DNA of 64,000 bases. Source: Heyndrickxia coagulans 36D1 (GTDB lineage: Bacteria; Bacillota; Bacilli; Bacillales; Bacillaceae_C). Under the pieces are notes generated by a model. That model was not told the origin of the DNA and searched no databases. It saw nothing but the letters and a program-made list of their open reading frames with translations. Shown here piece after piece: positions 15,054 through 25,696 of the stretch. The stretch lies in the NCBI RefSeq assembly GCF_000169195.2, contig NC_016023.1, positions 3,348,001 through 3,412,000 on the forward strand, given 5' to 3'. A program made the position numbers and the translations under genes. Each line of letters begins with the position of its first letter. The first letter of the stretch is position 1.

Positions 15054-17729
15054 TTATTTTGCAGCGACTGTCACTTTGTCGGTGTCTTCTTTTTTGTTCC
15101 GGATGGTGGCCTGTGCAGCGGCGAGCCTTGCGAGCGGTACGCGGTAAGGCGAACAGCTGACGTAGTTCAGGCCGGTTTTGTAGCAGAATTCGATCGAGCT
15201 TTTTTCCCCGCCGTGTTCGCCGCAAATGCCGGTTTTTAAGCCCGGTTTTGTCTGACGGCCGAGTTTGACACCGGTTTCGACAAGTTTGCCGACGCCTTCC
15301 TGATCAAGGACGGCAAACGGATTTTCCGGCAGCACTTTTTGCTCGATGTACTGTTGCAAGAATTTTCCTTCCGCATCGTCACGGCTAAAGCCGAACGTCG
15401 TTTGCGTCAAGTCATTCGTACCAAACGAGAAGAAATCCGCTTCTTCTGCAATTTGGTCTGCGGTGAGGGCGGCGCGCGGAATTTCGATCATCGTGCCGAC
15501 CGTATAATCGAATTTCAAGCCTTTTTCCTCCATGACCTGATTCGCCATGTCCGTCACAAGCGCGCGCATCCGTTTCAGCTCATTCACATGGCCGACAAGT
15601 GGAATCATAATTTCCGGCTGAACTTTTATCCCTTTTTGCAGAACGGCAGCGGCAGCGTAAAAAATCGCCTTGACCTGCATTTCGTAGATTTCAGGGAAAA
15701 TCACGCCGAGCCGGCAGCCGCGGTGGCCGAGCATCGGATTGAATTCAGCAAGATGCTGGACTTTTTTCAGCAAGTATTCTTTTTCTTCCAGTTCTTTTGA
15801 TTCTGGTGCCGTAAGCTGCAGTTTTGTTACTTCTACGAGCAGTTCTTCCTTATCCGGCAAAAATTCGTGCATTGGCGGATCGAGCAGGCGGATTGTCACC
15901 GGATGGCCGGCCATTTCCTCAAAGATGCCTTCAAAATCGCCCTGCTGCATCGGAAGCAGTTTATCTAAAGCTTTTTCGCGTTCTTCCAAAGTCTCGGCGA
16001 GGATCATTTCCTGAACGATCGGCACGCGCTTAATATCCATGAACATATGCTCCGTCCGGCAAAGGCCGATGCCGTCTGCACCGAATTCGAGCGATTTTTT
16101 CGCATCCGTTGGGTTGTCAGCATTGGCGCGCACGCCGAGATCGCGCACCTCATCCGCCCATTCAAGCAGCGTTTTGAATTCGCCGGAAAGCTCAGGGTCA
16201 ATCATCGGGACTTCGCCGAGCATCACTTCACCTGTCGAACCGTCAATCGTGATGACATCCCCATAACGGACAACGGTGTCACCGACCGTAAATTGTTTTG
16301 CTTTCAAATCGATTTTCATAGATTCGCAGCCGCAGATGCACGCTTTCCCCATCCCGCGCGCGACAACCGCCGCATGGCTCGTCATCCCGCCGCGGCTTGT
16401 CACAACCGCCTGGGATGCAACAATGCCGTGAATATCATCCGGTGTCGTTTCGGGGCGGACCAAAATCACTTTTTCCCCTTCCTTGCCGAGCCGTTCCGCT
16501 TCATCAGCATCAAACACAACGGTGCCGGTTGCAGCTCCAGGGGATGCCGGCAGCCCTTTTGCAAGATGGTTTTTAGTCGCGGAACCATCAATGCGGCGGT
16601 GCAAGAGCTGGTTCATCTGATCCGGATCGACTCTTAAAAGCGCTGTCTTTTTATCGAGAATGCCTTCCTTCACCATTTCAACGGCGATGCGGATCGCAGC
16701 CTGCGCCGTCCGTTTGCCGTTCCGGGTTTGTAGCAGGTACAGTTTGCCGCGTTCCACCGTAAATTCAATATCCTGCATATCTTGGTAATGTTCTTCCAAT
16801 AATTTGCTTGTTTTTACAAACTGGCGGTACACTTCCGGCATGTCTTTTGCCAGTACCTGGATCGGCTGCGGGGTGCGGATACCGGCAACGACATCTTCGC
16901 CTTGGGCATTGATTAAATATTCGCCGTACAGCACGCGTTCGCCTGTTGACGGGTTCCGTGTAAAAGCGACGCCGGTTCCGGAATCATCCCCCATATTTCC
17001 GAATACCATGCTTTGGATATTGACAGCGGTCCCAAGATGGTCCGGAATTTTATTCAGGCGGCGGTATACAATGGCACGCTGGTTATTCCACGAATCAAAA
17101 ACGGCATTTACGGCAAGGTACAGTTGCGTTTTCGGGTCTTGCGGAAAATCCTGTTTCGTATGTTTTTTAACGATCTTTTTATAGCCGGCAATGATGTCTT
17201 TCCAGTCTTCCGCAGTCATTTCCGGATCAGCTGTATACCCTTTTTGTTCCCGGGTTTGTTCAAGCAAATGTTCGAAATGGTATACCTCGATCCCGAGCAC
17301 CACGTCAGAAAACATTTGGATAAACCGGCGGTACGAATCATAGGCAAAGCGCGGATTGCCGGTCAGTTTCGCAACGGCTTCCACGGTCTCATCGTTCATG
17401 CCGAGGTTCAGTACCGTATCCATCATCCCCGGCATCGAAAACACAGAGCCGGAACGGACGGAGACGAGCAGCGGGTTCTCGTTCCCGCCCAGTTTTTTGC
17501 CGGTTTTTTCTTCCAGTTTCAAAAGCGCTTCTTCCATTTGTGTTTCGACTGCATCTGAAATTTTTTTGCCGTTTGAATAATAGTCATTGCATGCCTCGGT
17601 TGTAATCGTGAATCCGAACGGCACCGGCAGGCCGATGTTTGTCATTTCCGCCAGATTGGCTCCTTTGCCGCCAAGCAGGTCACGCATATGGCTGTTCCCT
17701 TCGTTGAACAAGTAGACAAATTTTGTCAT
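15054..17729 (-). CDS. ppdK: Pyruvate, phosphate dikinase
   Basis: An 891-residue enzyme that interconverts pyruvate + ATP + Pi and PEP + AMP + PPi. The order is an N-terminal ATP-grasp nucleotide-binding domain (LLGGKGANLAEM at residues 19-30), a swivelling phosphohistidine domain with GGMTSHAAVVARGMG (catalytic His next to the regulatory Thr), and a C-terminal PEP/pyruvate TIM barrel with FFSFGTNDLTQTTFGFSRDD and TGICGEHGG (catalytic Cys). Length is normal. Its start overlaps the yqfL stop by 4 bp. The operon lies behind a CcpN-like operator, consistent with a gluconeogenic role. Confidence 0.97.
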   Translation of the reverse strand: MTKFVYLFNEGNSHMRDLLGGKGANLAEMTNIGLPVPFGFTITTEACNDYYSNGKKISDAVETQMEEALLKLEEKTGKKLGGNENPLLVSVRSGSVFSMPGMMDTVLNLGMNDETVEAVAKLTGNPRFAYDSYRRFIQMFSDVVLGIEVYHFEHLLEQTREQKGYTADPEMTAEDWKDIIAGYKKIVKKHTKQDFPQDPKTQLYLAVNAVFDSWNNQRAIVYRRLNKIPDHLGTAVNIQSMVFGNMGDDSGTGVAFTRNPSTGERVLYGEYLINAQGEDVVAGIRTPQPIQVLAKDMPEVYRQFVKTSKLLEEHYQDMQDIEFTVERGKLYLLQTRNGKRTAQAAIRIAVEMVKEGILDKKTALLRVDPDQMNQLLHRRIDGSATKNHLAKGLPASPGAATGTVVFDADEAERLGKEGEKVILVRPETTPDDIHGIVASQAVVTSRGGMTSHAAVVARGMGKACICGCESMKIDLKAKQFTVGDTVVRYGDVITIDGSTGEVMLGEVPMIDPELSGEFKTLLEWADEVRDLGVRANADNPTDAKKSLEFGADGIGLCRTEHMFMDIKRVPIVQEMILAETLEEREKALDKLLPMQQGDFEGIFEEMAGHPVTIRLLDPPMHEFLPDKEELLVEVTKLQLTAPESKELEEKEYLLKKVQHLAEFNPMLGHRGCRLGVIFPEIYEMQVKAIFYAAAAVLQKGIKVQPEIMIPLVGHVNELKRMRALVTDMANQVMEEKGLKFDYTVGTMIEIPRAALTADQIAEEADFFSFGTNDLTQTTFGFSRDDAEGKFLQQYIEQKVLPENPFAVLDQEGVGKLVETGVKLGRQTKPGLKTGICGEHGGEKSSIEFCYKTGLNYVSCSPYRVPLARLAAAQATIRNKKEDTDKVTVAAK

Positions 17730-18547
17730 TTGAGCAGCTCCTCCCTGTTTTTGAACATTTCAATAATAAGGCTTGCTGTTTCTTCCACCGCTTTGTTTGA
17801 AACATCAATGACCGGGCATCTGAGTTTCCGCATGATGTTCTCCGCGTAAACGAGTTCTTTATAAATCCGTTCAAAGCTCGCATAATTGGCGTCCGATTTT
17901 AACCCCATTGCCTTGATCCGTTCTTTCCGGATTTCATTCAGTTTCTCGGGCGAAATCATCAGCCCGATGCACTTTTCCCGCGGGATGGAAAACAATTCAT
18001 CAGGCGGTGCGATTTCCGGCACGATCGGAACATTCGCCACTTTAAAGCTGTGATGCGCCAGATACATCGATAACGGCGTTTTCGACGTCCGCGAGACGCC
18101 GAGCAGGACAATGTCCGCCTTTTTCAGTCCGGTTGGATCGCGCCCGTCATCATATTTTACGGCAAACTCAATTGCTTCAATTTTTTTAAAATATTCCTGA
18201 TCCAGCTTGCGCATTAACTTCGGACGGTGGTACGGCTCCTTGTGAAACTTTTTCATAAAAGCTTCCATCAACGGATTCATCAGGTCGACCGCAATGATCC
18301 CTTCTTCGCTGGCACGGCGGTCAATGTATGCTTTCAAAGGGGTAACGACTATCGTGTAAGCAATGATGGCATTTTGTTTTTTTGCCGTCTCAATCACCGG
18401 TTCGATATCGTCTGTTTCTTCCACATGCGGATGCCGCCTGATTTCGATGTGTCCGCCGTTAAACTGCGCAGCAACCGCTTTTACAACAAATTCAGCCGTT
18501 TCTCCGACCGAGTCCGAGATGATATGCACAATTTCTTTTTGTTCCAT
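17726..18547 (-). CDS. yqfL: PPDK regulatory kinase/phosphorylase (DUF299)
   Basis: A 273-residue bifunctional regulator of PPDK. Known family members inactivate PPDK by ADP-dependent phosphorylation of the threonine beside the catalytic histidine, and reactivate it by Pi-dependent dephosphorylation. The P-loop-like GVSRTSKTPLSMYLA (about residues 150-164) is the family hallmark, and the N-terminus HIISDSVGETAE is also typical. The coupled position upstream of ppdK supports this directly. In B. subtilis yqfL sits next to ccpN without ppdK; here ccpN is not in the window. Confidence 0.93.
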   Translation of the reverse strand: MEQKEIVHIISDSVGETAEFVVKAVAAQFNGGHIEIRRHPHVEETDDIEPVIETAKKQNAIIAYTIVVTPLKAYIDRRASEEGIIAVDLMNPLMEAFMKKFHKEPYHRPKLMRKLDQEYFKKIEAIEFAVKYDDGRDPTGLKKADIVLLGVSRTSKTPLSMYLAHHSFKVANVPIVPEIAPPDELFSIPREKCIGLMISPEKLNEIRKERIKAMGLKSDANYASFERIYKELVYAENIMRKLRCPVIDVSNKAVEETASLIIEMFKNREELLK

Positions 18548-18647
18548 GTATGGTTCCCATCCTTTTCGAACCGGAAAATGGCTCCGTATGTATATGGTTT
18601 CTTTTCACTGCCCCTCCCGTATGCCATCAGTATATGCACTGTTTGAC

Positions 18648-18686
18648 AAATGTGTTATACTTATCGTTCATTAGTATAACACATTT
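18648..18686 (-). promoter_or_regulatory. Double CcpN-type operator upstream of yqfL-ppdK
   Basis: A perfect 14-bp inverted repeat, AAATGTGTTATACT at 18648-18661 and AGTATAACACATTT at 18673-18686, with an 11-bp spacer. Each arm contains TGTGTTATACT, which fits the published CcpN consensus TRTGHYATAYW. On the minus strand TATACT of the right arm could serve as a -10, with TTCACG 17 bp upstream, so binding would cover the promoter. CcpN represses gluconeogenic genes on glucose. Confidence 0.72.
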
Positions 18687-18775
18687 AAAAGGATGCGTGA
18701 ACCATTTTACCGGTTTTTTTTAAAAATTTTTATTTCATGTAAAACAGGCAACTGCTGTGCACCGTTTAAAAATTT

Positions 18776-20029
18776 TTATGCTGCCTGATTCTCTCCGGCG
18801 CGGATTTTCTCCCGGATCATCACCGTCCCGAGCACGCCAAAAAGCGAAAAGAACGCCGGGATTAAAAAGCCGTAATGATAACCGACCACACTCGCTTCAG
18901 CATGAAAATGGTCCAGCACTTTTCCAAACAAGCTCGGCAAAAGCACCGCGCTTAAAAAGCCGCCGGTATTGGCAAATCCGGAAACCGATCCGACTTCCCT
19001 TACGTCAAAGGAGTGGCGGACGACCGCAAACGTCAGCGCGCTTGCACCATTACCATATCCGATGACAAACATTAACAGCACCGCGAAAAATAACGGCGGT
19101 TTGCCCCCGCTCAAAAAGAAAACCGTCCATGCCAGAAAAATCAGGGTTTGAATCAGCAAATATGGCTTCTTCCTTGAACCGAGTCTGCTTGCGATCCATC
19201 CGGTAACCGGCGCGCCGATAATTGCTCCGATTAATCCTGTCATGACCAGCTGGCTCGCTTCCGGGCGGTTCATGCCGAAAATATGCATCCCGTACGGCAC
19301 AGCCCATGTACCAATAAAACCAACATATGTGCCGACAAGGCCGAAATGGCATAAAAATGCAGCCCACGCCTGCCTGCTTTTCAAGATCCGCTTTAGAACC
19401 AAAAGCATTTTTTCATGGCGGACTTTTGTATTCGCATGCGTTCCCCCTTCCCGCTTTTGCGGGAGTCGGATCAGCACGACATACAGCATCACCGTACTTG
19501 CGAGGAGCAGAATACCGGTTACAAAAAACGGCTGGCGCCATCCCGAAGCTGAAATCCAGGCCGTTAGCGGAACGGTTGCGAGCAAAGAACCCACGCTTCC
19601 GGCCATGCCGGCATAACCGATCAGCCCGACAAACTCTTTCGCATAAAACCACTGACTTAAAATCAAGACAAGATTAATCCAAATGGTCGCATCTCCCATG
19701 CCGGCAAGCACCCGGGATACGAGCAAACAGGCTTCATTCGGCGAAATGCTGTATAAGAACGTGCCGATGCCACTGAATAAAGTGCCTGTGACCAAAAAAA
19801 CGTTCGGCCCGAACCGGTCGGAAAAAATCCCAATCGGAATTTGCAGCCCCGCATAAGCGAGAAACTGCGCACCTGTCAATAAACCGATGACGGACGCTGT
19901 CATATGAAACTCGCTCATCAGTTTATCCGAAATCAAGCCTGGCGCCGTTCGCTGGCTGACAATCACCATGTAGGAAAACAGCACCGCGAAAAAAACAACC
20001 CATCTGTACTTGCTTTTTTGTCTGTCCAA
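18776..20029 (-). CDS. MFS transporter
   Basis: A 417-residue major facilitator with about 12 membrane helices and the short N-terminal half typical of anion/sugar-type or OFA-like porters. The loop GIFSDRFGPNVF (between helices 2 and 3) and IASRLGSRKKPYL (8-9) are the two MFS signature positions. The start is TTG with AGGGG upstream. Substrate unknown; there is no helpful neighbour. Confidence 0.8.
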   Translation of the reverse strand: MDRQKSKYRWVVFFAVLFSYMVIVSQRTAPGLISDKLMSEFHMTASVIGLLTGAQFLAYAGLQIPIGIFSDRFGPNVFLVTGTLFSGIGTFLYSISPNEACLLVSRVLAGMGDATIWINLVLILSQWFYAKEFVGLIGYAGMAGSVGSLLATVPLTAWISASGWRQPFFVTGILLLASTVMLYVVLIRLPQKREGGTHANTKVRHEKMLLVLKRILKSRQAWAAFLCHFGLVGTYVGFIGTWAVPYGMHIFGMNRPEASQLVMTGLIGAIIGAPVTGWIASRLGSRKKPYLLIQTLIFLAWTVFFLSGGKPPLFFAVLLMFVIGYGNGASALTFAVVRHSFDVREVGSVSGFANTGGFLSAVLLPSLFGKVLDHFHAEASVVGYHYGFLIPAFFSLFGVLGTVMIREKIRAGENQAA

Positions 20030-20114
20030 TCTGCTCTACCCCTGTTTTGTTTGTAATTTATTACTATTATAATCTATTTTTGCGCAAAAACATTTTCAAT
20101 TTTCGAATCCGCAA

Positions 20115-20146
20115 TAAAAAAACTCCCCCGCCGGGAGTTTTTTTAT
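20115..20146. terminator. Bidirectional terminator
   Basis: AAAAAAACTCCC and GGGAGTTTTTTT form a stem with a small loop. It ends the secreted-protein gene on the minus strand; its T-side arm overlaps the stop codon. Confidence 0.85.
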
Positions 20147-20907
20147 GCGTTTGTAGGCTGCCATTTGGCACGAACCAGGATCCATTTTCCGTCTTTAAAA
20201 TACCATGTTGCCTTTACATCACCCAGTCTATCTGCATGGTAGGCACCGCTTACTTGCTGGAAACCTTCGAGCCCGACGCCTTTTTTGCCTTTTATTTTCA
20301 CCGGTTTGTAAACCGCCGCCGGATCGATCATCAGTTCAAACGGCTCATTGAGCATTCCGTCCTTTCGGTAAATACCGAGCCGGATATAATCTTTTTTCCG
20401 TTTTCTTAAATCAATCAAAAATGTTTCGTTCGTATTTTCAATGTTGAGCCTGGCCGACAATGCATTTTCAAATTTGCCGCTAAGCTTTAACACGGGCGGC
20501 ATCGGCAAATGTTTTAAAATGCCGCCTTTCAGCGTATCGAGGCGGTACTGGTTTATGCCCCCGCTTCCGCCGCTGTTGCTTGATCCAAGCATGTCCTTTA
20601 CGCCGTCATGGTTGAGATCGATGAACTGGATTTCCGGTTCATACCCAGGCTCATACGGCAATTTATATTTCTTTCCTTCCGACGTGGCAATCCGCGCCCA
20701 AATTTTTTTCATATACGGGCTGCCGGCTGCAAACGGGATGCCTTCCAATACAATCGCATCCTTTTTTCCGTCGCCGGTTACATCCGCCTCGTACCGGTGA
20801 ATCACCGTTTTGCCGGCTTTCGTCTTCCCGCCCGCGTCCGCGATCACAACCGTGCCGGCTGCCATAAACCATAATGCGAGCAGTGCAAGCATGTATTCTT
20901 TTTTCAT
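20143..20907 (-). CDS. Secreted protein with calcium-binding-like repeats
   Basis: A 254-residue protein with a signal peptide (MKKEYMLALLALWFMAAGTVVIADA). Two short acidic motifs, DVTGDGKKDAIVLEG and DLNHDGVKDML, have the spacing of EF-hand/FG-GAP or dockerin-type calcium loops. The rest is beta-rich and ends KWILVRAKWQPTNA. I choose ATG 20907 because of GGGGTGAGAAG just upstream; the longer frame to 21006 runs through the parC terminator. A cell-surface or secreted role is likely; no named family recognised. Confidence 0.7.
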   Translation of the reverse strand: MKKEYMLALLALWFMAAGTVVIADAGGKTKAGKTVIHRYEADVTGDGKKDAIVLEGIPFAAGSPYMKKIWARIATSEGKKYKLPYEPGYEPEIQFIDLNHDGVKDMLGSSNSGGSGGINQYRLDTLKGGILKHLPMPPVLKLSGKFENALSARLNIENTNETFLIDLRKRKKDYIRLGIYRKDGMLNEPFELMIDPAAVYKPVKIKGKKGVGLEGFQQVSGAYHADRLGDVKATWYFKDGKWILVRAKWQPTNA

Positions 20908-20980
20908 CTTCTCACCCCGCATCCGTTTTCCTTTAGGATACGCCGCAAGAATAGAATTATGTAAAACTTGCCTGAAGATG

Positions 20981-21016
20981 AAAAAAGTGTTTGCCGAAAA
21001 CGGCAAACACTTTTTT
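20981..21016. terminator. Terminator after parC
   Basis: AAAAAAGTGTTTGCCG and CGGCAAACACTTTTTT form a perfect 16-bp stem with a 4-nt loop, immediately after the parC stop. Confidence 0.92.
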
Positions 21017-23463
21017 CAATCGTTTTCTTCCGCAGCACCCTCTTCCGGTTCCTGCTTCCATACTTCTGCCACTGTCCCGTTCTCTTCTTCATCAATGGCA
21101 AATGAGCCATTTGAATAACGGTCATGGTCGCGCAAATCATGGAGCCGAATGTCTTCCTGATGCCCTTTTTCCGTGATGACCGAGACGGTTTCATCGTCGC
21201 CTGCAATCACGGCTCCGGCGATCCGGTGCGGATGGGCTTTTAATTCGCGCAGCATGATGACACCGCGTTTGGCCCGGCTTGTTTTGTCAAATTCGGACAC
21301 TTTCATCTTCTTGACGGCTCCTCTTTGGGTGGCAATAAATACTTTGTCTTTTTCCGGATCTTCAATGATTTTCCCGCTAACGAGCCTGTCGCCTTCTTTT
21401 AGGTTCATGCCTTTTACCCCTGCTGCCCGCTGGCCGACAACGCTGATTTCCGCTTCATCAAACCGGAGCCCGTAACCGAGGCGGGAAGCGAGGAAGACTT
21501 CTTTCGAGCCGTCTGTCAGGTGAACATCGAGCACTTCATCATCGCCCTTTAAGTTGATTGCAACGAGGGCTTTCGAATAGCGCTGTGCCTGGTATTGCTG
21601 CAATTCCGTTTTCTTCGCCATGCCGTTTTTCGTGAAAAACAAAATAAACTGCGGCTGGTTGAAATCTTCAATCGGGAGCACTTTGATGATGCCTTCATCG
21701 CGTTCAAGCGTCACAAGATTGGAAACATGCTGCCCGAGATCTTTCCAGCGGATATCCGGCAGTTCATGGACCGGCAAATAGATATAGCTCCCTTTATTTG
21801 TGAAAAGCAGCACCGTCTGGACGGTATTGAGCTGCTGTTTAAAGAGCAGGCGGTCGCTATCTTTAATAGCAAGGTCCCGGCCGTTTGAAGCGGTATATGA
21901 ACGGAGGCTTGTCCGTTTGATATAACCGTCTTTTGTAATGGTGACCATCACATCTTCATTCGGGATCATCGCTTCCAGATTGATTTTTAATTCCTGTATT
22001 TCCGCTTCAATCGTTGTCCTTCTGTTATCCGCGTATTTTTTCCGGATATCTCTCAGTTCTTTTTTGATCACCGTAAACAGTTTTTTCTCACTGGATAAAA
22101 TCGCGAGATAGGTCTCAATTTTTTTCTCAAGGTCTGCCGCTTCATTCTCCAGCGTCGTAATATCCGTATTGGTCAGGCGGTAGAGCTGCAGCGTGACAAT
22201 CGCTTCAGCCTGGGGTTCGGTAAAAGCAAACTTTGCGATTAAGTTCGCTTTTGCATCTTTTTTATCTTTGGATGCCCGAATCGCCGCAATGACTTCATCC
22301 AGGATGGAAAGTGCCTTCATCAGGCCGTCAACAATATGCTTGCGGTCACGCGCTTTTTTGAGATCGAATTCCGTCCTTTTTGTGACCACTTCTTTCTGGT
22401 GTTCAATATAAGCATCGAGCAGTTCACGGAGGCCCATCAGCTGCGGCCGACGGTTATGGATGGCCACCATGTTGAAATTGTATGATACCTGGAGATCGGT
22501 GTTTTTGAATAAATAATTCAGGACGCTATCTGCATCCGCATCTTTTTTCAGTTCGATCACAATCCGGAGCCCGGTCCGGTCGGTTTCATCGCGGACTTCA
22601 GATATGCCTTCCACTTTCCGGTCAATCCGGAGCTCGTCGATTTTTTTGACAAGATTGGCTTTATTGACTTCATAAGGAATCTCTGCGATGACAATCTGCT
22701 TTCGCCCGCCGCGGATCTCTTCGATCGATGTCCTGCCTCTTACGACCATTTTGCCTTTTCCGGTTTCATACGCTTTTTTAATTCCGTCAATTCCCTGGAC
22801 AATGCCGCCTGTTGGAAAATCAGGGCCTTTTATGACCGTCATCAAATCTTCTACCGTACAGTCCGGGTTTTCCATCCGCATGATGGCCCCGTCAATGATT
22901 TCCCCGAGGTGATGCGGCGGAATTTCAGTTGCATATCCAGCCGAGATGCCGGTCGATCCGTTCACGAGCAGGTTGGGAAACCGGGCGGGCAGCACAACCG
23001 GCTCATTTGCGGTATCATCGAAATTCGGGATAAATTTAACCGTTTCTTTATCAATATCATGAAGGAGTTCGGATGCAATCGGAGCGAGCCTTGCTTCTGT
23101 ATACCGCATAGCCGCGGCCGGGTCGCCGTCAATGCTCCCGTTATTGCCGTGCATCTCGATGAGCACGTTTCGCAGCTTCCAGTCCTGGCTCATCCGCACC
23201 ATCGCTTCATAAACGGAAGAATCCCCGTGCGGATGGTAATTGCCGATGACGTTGCCGACCGTTTTTGCCGATTTCCGGAAATGCTTGTCAGCAGTGTTGC
23301 CCTCTACATGCATCGCATAAAGAATCCGCCGCTGCACCGGCTTCAGGCCGTCCCGCGCATCCGGAAGGGCACGATCCTGGATAATATATTTGCTGTACCG
23401 GCCGAAGCGGTCGCCCAGCACCTCTTCCAAAGGCAAATCTTGAAAACGTTCAGCCGTCTTCAT
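21016..23463 (-). CDS. parC: DNA topoisomerase IV subunit A
   Basis: An 815-residue subunit that cuts and rejoins DNA in the decatenating enzyme. The catalytic tyrosine is Tyr121 in [14 protein letters not shown]. The quinolone-determining region [17 protein letters not shown] has serine at 82-83 and glutamate at 86, the usual sensitive residues. The C-terminal beta-pinwheel carries the GRD/GVRGM-like blades ([11 protein letters not shown]). An acidic C-tail follows. The start overlaps the parE stop by 4 bp (ATGA), as expected for the operon. Confidence 0.97.
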   Translation of the reverse strand: MKTAERFQDLPLEEVLGDRFGRYSKYIIQDRALPDARDGLKPVQRRILYAMHVEGNTADKHFRKSAKTVGNVIGNYHPHGDSSVYEAMVRMSQDWKLRNVLIEMHGNNGSIDGDPAAAMRYTEARLAPIASELLHDIDKETVKFIPNFDDTANEPVVLPARFPNLLVNGSTGISAGYATEIPPHHLGEIIDGAIMRMENPDCTVEDLMTVIKGPDFPTGGIVQGIDGIKKAYETGKGKMVVRGRTSIEEIRGGRKQIVIAEIPYEVNKANLVKKIDELRIDRKVEGISEVRDETDRTGLRIVIELKKDADADSVLNYLFKNTDLQVSYNFNMVAIHNRRPQLMGLRELLDAYIEHQKEVVTKRTEFDLKKARDRKHIVDGLMKALSILDEVIAAIRASKDKKDAKANLIAKFAFTEPQAEAIVTLQLYRLTNTDITTLENEAADLEKKIETYLAILSSEKKLFTVIKKELRDIRKKYADNRRTTIEAEIQELKINLEAMIPNEDVMVTITKDGYIKRTSLRSYTASNGRDLAIKDSDRLLFKQQLNTVQTVLLFTNKGSYIYLPVHELPDIRWKDLGQHVSNLVTLERDEGIIKVLPIEDFNQPQFILFFTKNGMAKKTELQQYQAQRYSKALVAINLKGDDEVLDVHLTDGSKEVFLASRLGYGLRFDEAEISVVGQRAAGVKGMNLKEGDRLVSGKIIEDPEKDKVFIATQRGAVKKMKVSEFDKTSRAKRGVIMLRELKAHPHRIAGAVIAGDDETVSVITEKGHQEDIRLHDLRDHDRYSNGSFAIDEEENGTVAEVWKQEPEEGAAEEND

Positions 23464-25439
23464 CCGTTCATGTCCCCTTCCTCAATCATCAAATTCTCAT
23501 TGTCTAAAATATTGGTGTCGTCTTCAAGCCCGAATTCCACATGGCTTTCAATCCATTGCCGACGCGGTTCGACCTTATCGCCCATAAGCGTGGTCACCCG
23601 CCGTTCAGCCCGGGCCGCATCATCAATACGGACACGGATCAAAGTCCGCGTTTCCGGATTCATCGTCGTTTCCCAAAGCTGGTCGGCGTTCATTTCACCG
23701 AGCCCTTTATAACGCTGCAGGATATAGCCACGCCCGACTTTTTTGATCGTTTCATCCAGTTCTTTTTCGGTCCAAGCATATTCCACGATTTCTTTCCTGC
23801 CGGTGCCTTTGCTGACTTTATAAAGCGGTGGCAGCGCGATGTACACTTTTCCCGCTTCAATCAAAGGCCGCATATAGCGGTAAAAGAACGTAAGAAGCAG
23901 CACCTGGATGTGGGCACCGTCCGTGTCGGCATCGGTCATAATAATGACTTTGTCGTAATTGACGTCTTCCAAATTGAATTCAGGGCCGACGCCGGCACCA
24001 ATCGTATAAATAATGGTATTGATTTCTTCATTTTTAAAAATATCCGCAAGCTTTGCTTTTTCCGTATTGATGACTTTTCCGCGCAGCGGCAAAACAGCCT
24101 GGAATTTCCGGTCGCGCCCCTGTTTCGCAGAACCGCCCGCGGAATCCCCTTCAACGAGATACAGTTCGTTCCGCTGCGGATTGCGGCTTTGCGCCGGCGT
24201 CAGCTTTCCGGACAAAGTCGTTTCCGATTTCTTCCGCTTTTTGCCACTTCTCGCTTCTTCCCGTGCTTTCCTCGCTGCTTCCCTTGCCTGCGACGCCTTG
24301 ATGGCTTTCCGGATTAAAAGATTGCTCGTATCCGGGTTTTCTTCAAGAAAATAAGAAAGGTGTTCCGAAACAATCGTATCAACTGCAGAGCGGGCTTCAC
24401 TTGTGCCAAGTTTCCCTTTCGTTTGTCCTTCAAATTGGAGCAGTTCTTCCGGAATGCGGACGGAAATAATGGCGGACAGCCCTTCGCGGATATCCGTCCC
24501 TTCTAAGTTTTTATCTTTTTCTTTTAACAGCCCGGTTTTTCTTGCATAATCGTTCACGACGCGCGTCAATGCCGTTTTTGCCCCGGCTTCGTGCGTGCCG
24601 CCGTCTTTCGTGCGCACGTTGTTCACGAAAGATAAAATGTTTTCCGAAAAGCCGTCGTTAAACTGAAACGCAAATTCCGCTTCGATTCCGTTTGTTTCCC
24701 CCTCGATAAACACAACCGGATGGAGCACTTCTTTTCCTTCGTTCAAGTACTGGACAAAGGCTTCAATGCCGTTTTCGTAGTGGAACAGATCATGCCGCCC
24801 GAAACGTTCATCAGTGATTTCAATTTTTAACCCTTTTAAAAGAAAGGCCGATTCGCGCAGCCGTTCGCATAATGTATCGTAGTTAAAAGTGATGGTGCTA
24901 AAAATGGACGGGTCGGGTTTAAAATGGATCGTTGTGCCGGTCTTATTGGTTTTCCCGGTTTTCTCGAGCGTTGTTTCCGGTTTGCCGCCGTCACGGAAAC
25001 GCTGTTCATACACGTAACCGTCGCGATGTATGGTAACAACAAGCCATTCCGACAGGGCATTGACGACGGACGCGCCGACACCGTGCAGGCCGCCGCTCGT
25101 TTTATAGCCGCCCTGCCCAAATTTTCCGCCGGCGTGCAAAATCGTCAAGATCACTTCTGTCGTCGGCTTACCGAGCTTGTGCATCCCGACCGGCATGCCG
25201 CGCCCGAAGTCCTGGACGCTGATGCTGTTATCTTTGTGAATGTTGACGATGATATGGTTTCCGTACCCGGACAACGCCTCATCCACCGCATTGTCGACGA
25301 TTTCATAGACAAGATGGTGCAAACCGCGCGCATCGGTCGACCCGATGTACATGCCCGGCCTTTTCCTTACGGCCTCCAGCCCTTCCAGCACCTGGATTGC
25401 ATCATCATTATATTCCAATATATTTTGTTTCTTCGCCAC
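23460..25439 (-). CDS. parE: DNA topoisomerase IV subunit B
   Basis: The ATPase subunit of topoisomerase IV, 659 residues from the GTG at 25439. That start has AAAGGGG 7 nt upstream, and the protein then begins [20 protein letters not shown] like other ParE proteins; the longer frame to 25604 is not supported. The GHKL ATPase motif [13 protein letters not shown], the ATP-lid [15 protein letters not shown], and the TOPRIM motifs [17 protein letters not shown] and DADTDGAH are all intact. A TATAAT lies about 75 bp upstream (near 25510). Confidence 0.97.
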   Translation of the reverse strand: MAKKQNILEYNDDAIQVLEGLEAVRKRPGMYIGSTDARGLHHLVYEIVDNAVDEALSGYGNHIIVNIHKDNSISVQDFGRGMPVGMHKLGKPTTEVILTILHAGGKFGQGGYKTSGGLHGVGASVVNALSEWLVVTIHRDGYVYEQRFRDGGKPETTLEKTGKTNKTGTTIHFKPDPSIFSTITFNYDTLCERLRESAFLLKGLKIEITDERFGRHDLFHYENGIEAFVQYLNEGKEVLHPVVFIEGETNGIEAEFAFQFNDGFSENILSFVNNVRTKDGGTHEAGAKTALTRVVNDYARKTGLLKEKDKNLEGTDIREGLSAIISVRIPEELLQFEGQTKGKLGTSEARSAVDTIVSEHLSYFLEENPDTSNLLIRKAIKASQAREAARKAREEARSGKKRKKSETTLSGKLTPAQSRNPQRNELYLVEGDSAGGSAKQGRDRKFQAVLPLRGKVINTEKAKLADIFKNEEINTIIYTIGAGVGPEFNLEDVNYDKVIIMTDADTDGAHIQVLLLTFFYRYMRPLIEAGKVYIALPPLYKVSKGTGRKEIVEYAWTEKELDETIKKVGRGYILQRYKGLGEMNADQLWETTMNPETRTLIRVRIDDAARAERRVTTLMGDKVEPRRQWIESHVEFGLEDDTNILDNENLMIEEGDMNG

Positions 25440-25655
25440 ATCTATTCCCCTTTCAATTGCAAAGCACGTGCACCGGCGTTCATAAGAACAAATATTCGTT
25501 CTCATTATAACATCATTTGCCGTTTTTATCATACTCATTTTAACGATAAAACGGAATTTGTAAAAGGGCATGCGGAAGTGACGGGAACGGGAGGGGCAAA
25601 GCAACGGTTATAAAAACTTCTCCAGTAAACGGCCGTTTTATTGGGAAAATATAAA

Positions 25656-25690
25656 GAAAGCAAGCGCCCTTTAAGCTGGCGCCTGCTTGA
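25656..25690 (-). terminator. Terminator after yneT
   Basis: AAGCAAGCGCC and GGCGCCTGCTT make an 11-bp stem with one mismatch; on the minus strand it is followed by CTTTCTTTATATTTTCC. Confidence 0.6.
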
Positions 25691-25696
25691 AAAAGC

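Noticed and set aside
25480-25520. Possible LexA box before parE (GAAC...GTTC)
   Set aside because: The gap between half-sites is 8 bp instead of the 4 bp of the Bacillus LexA box.
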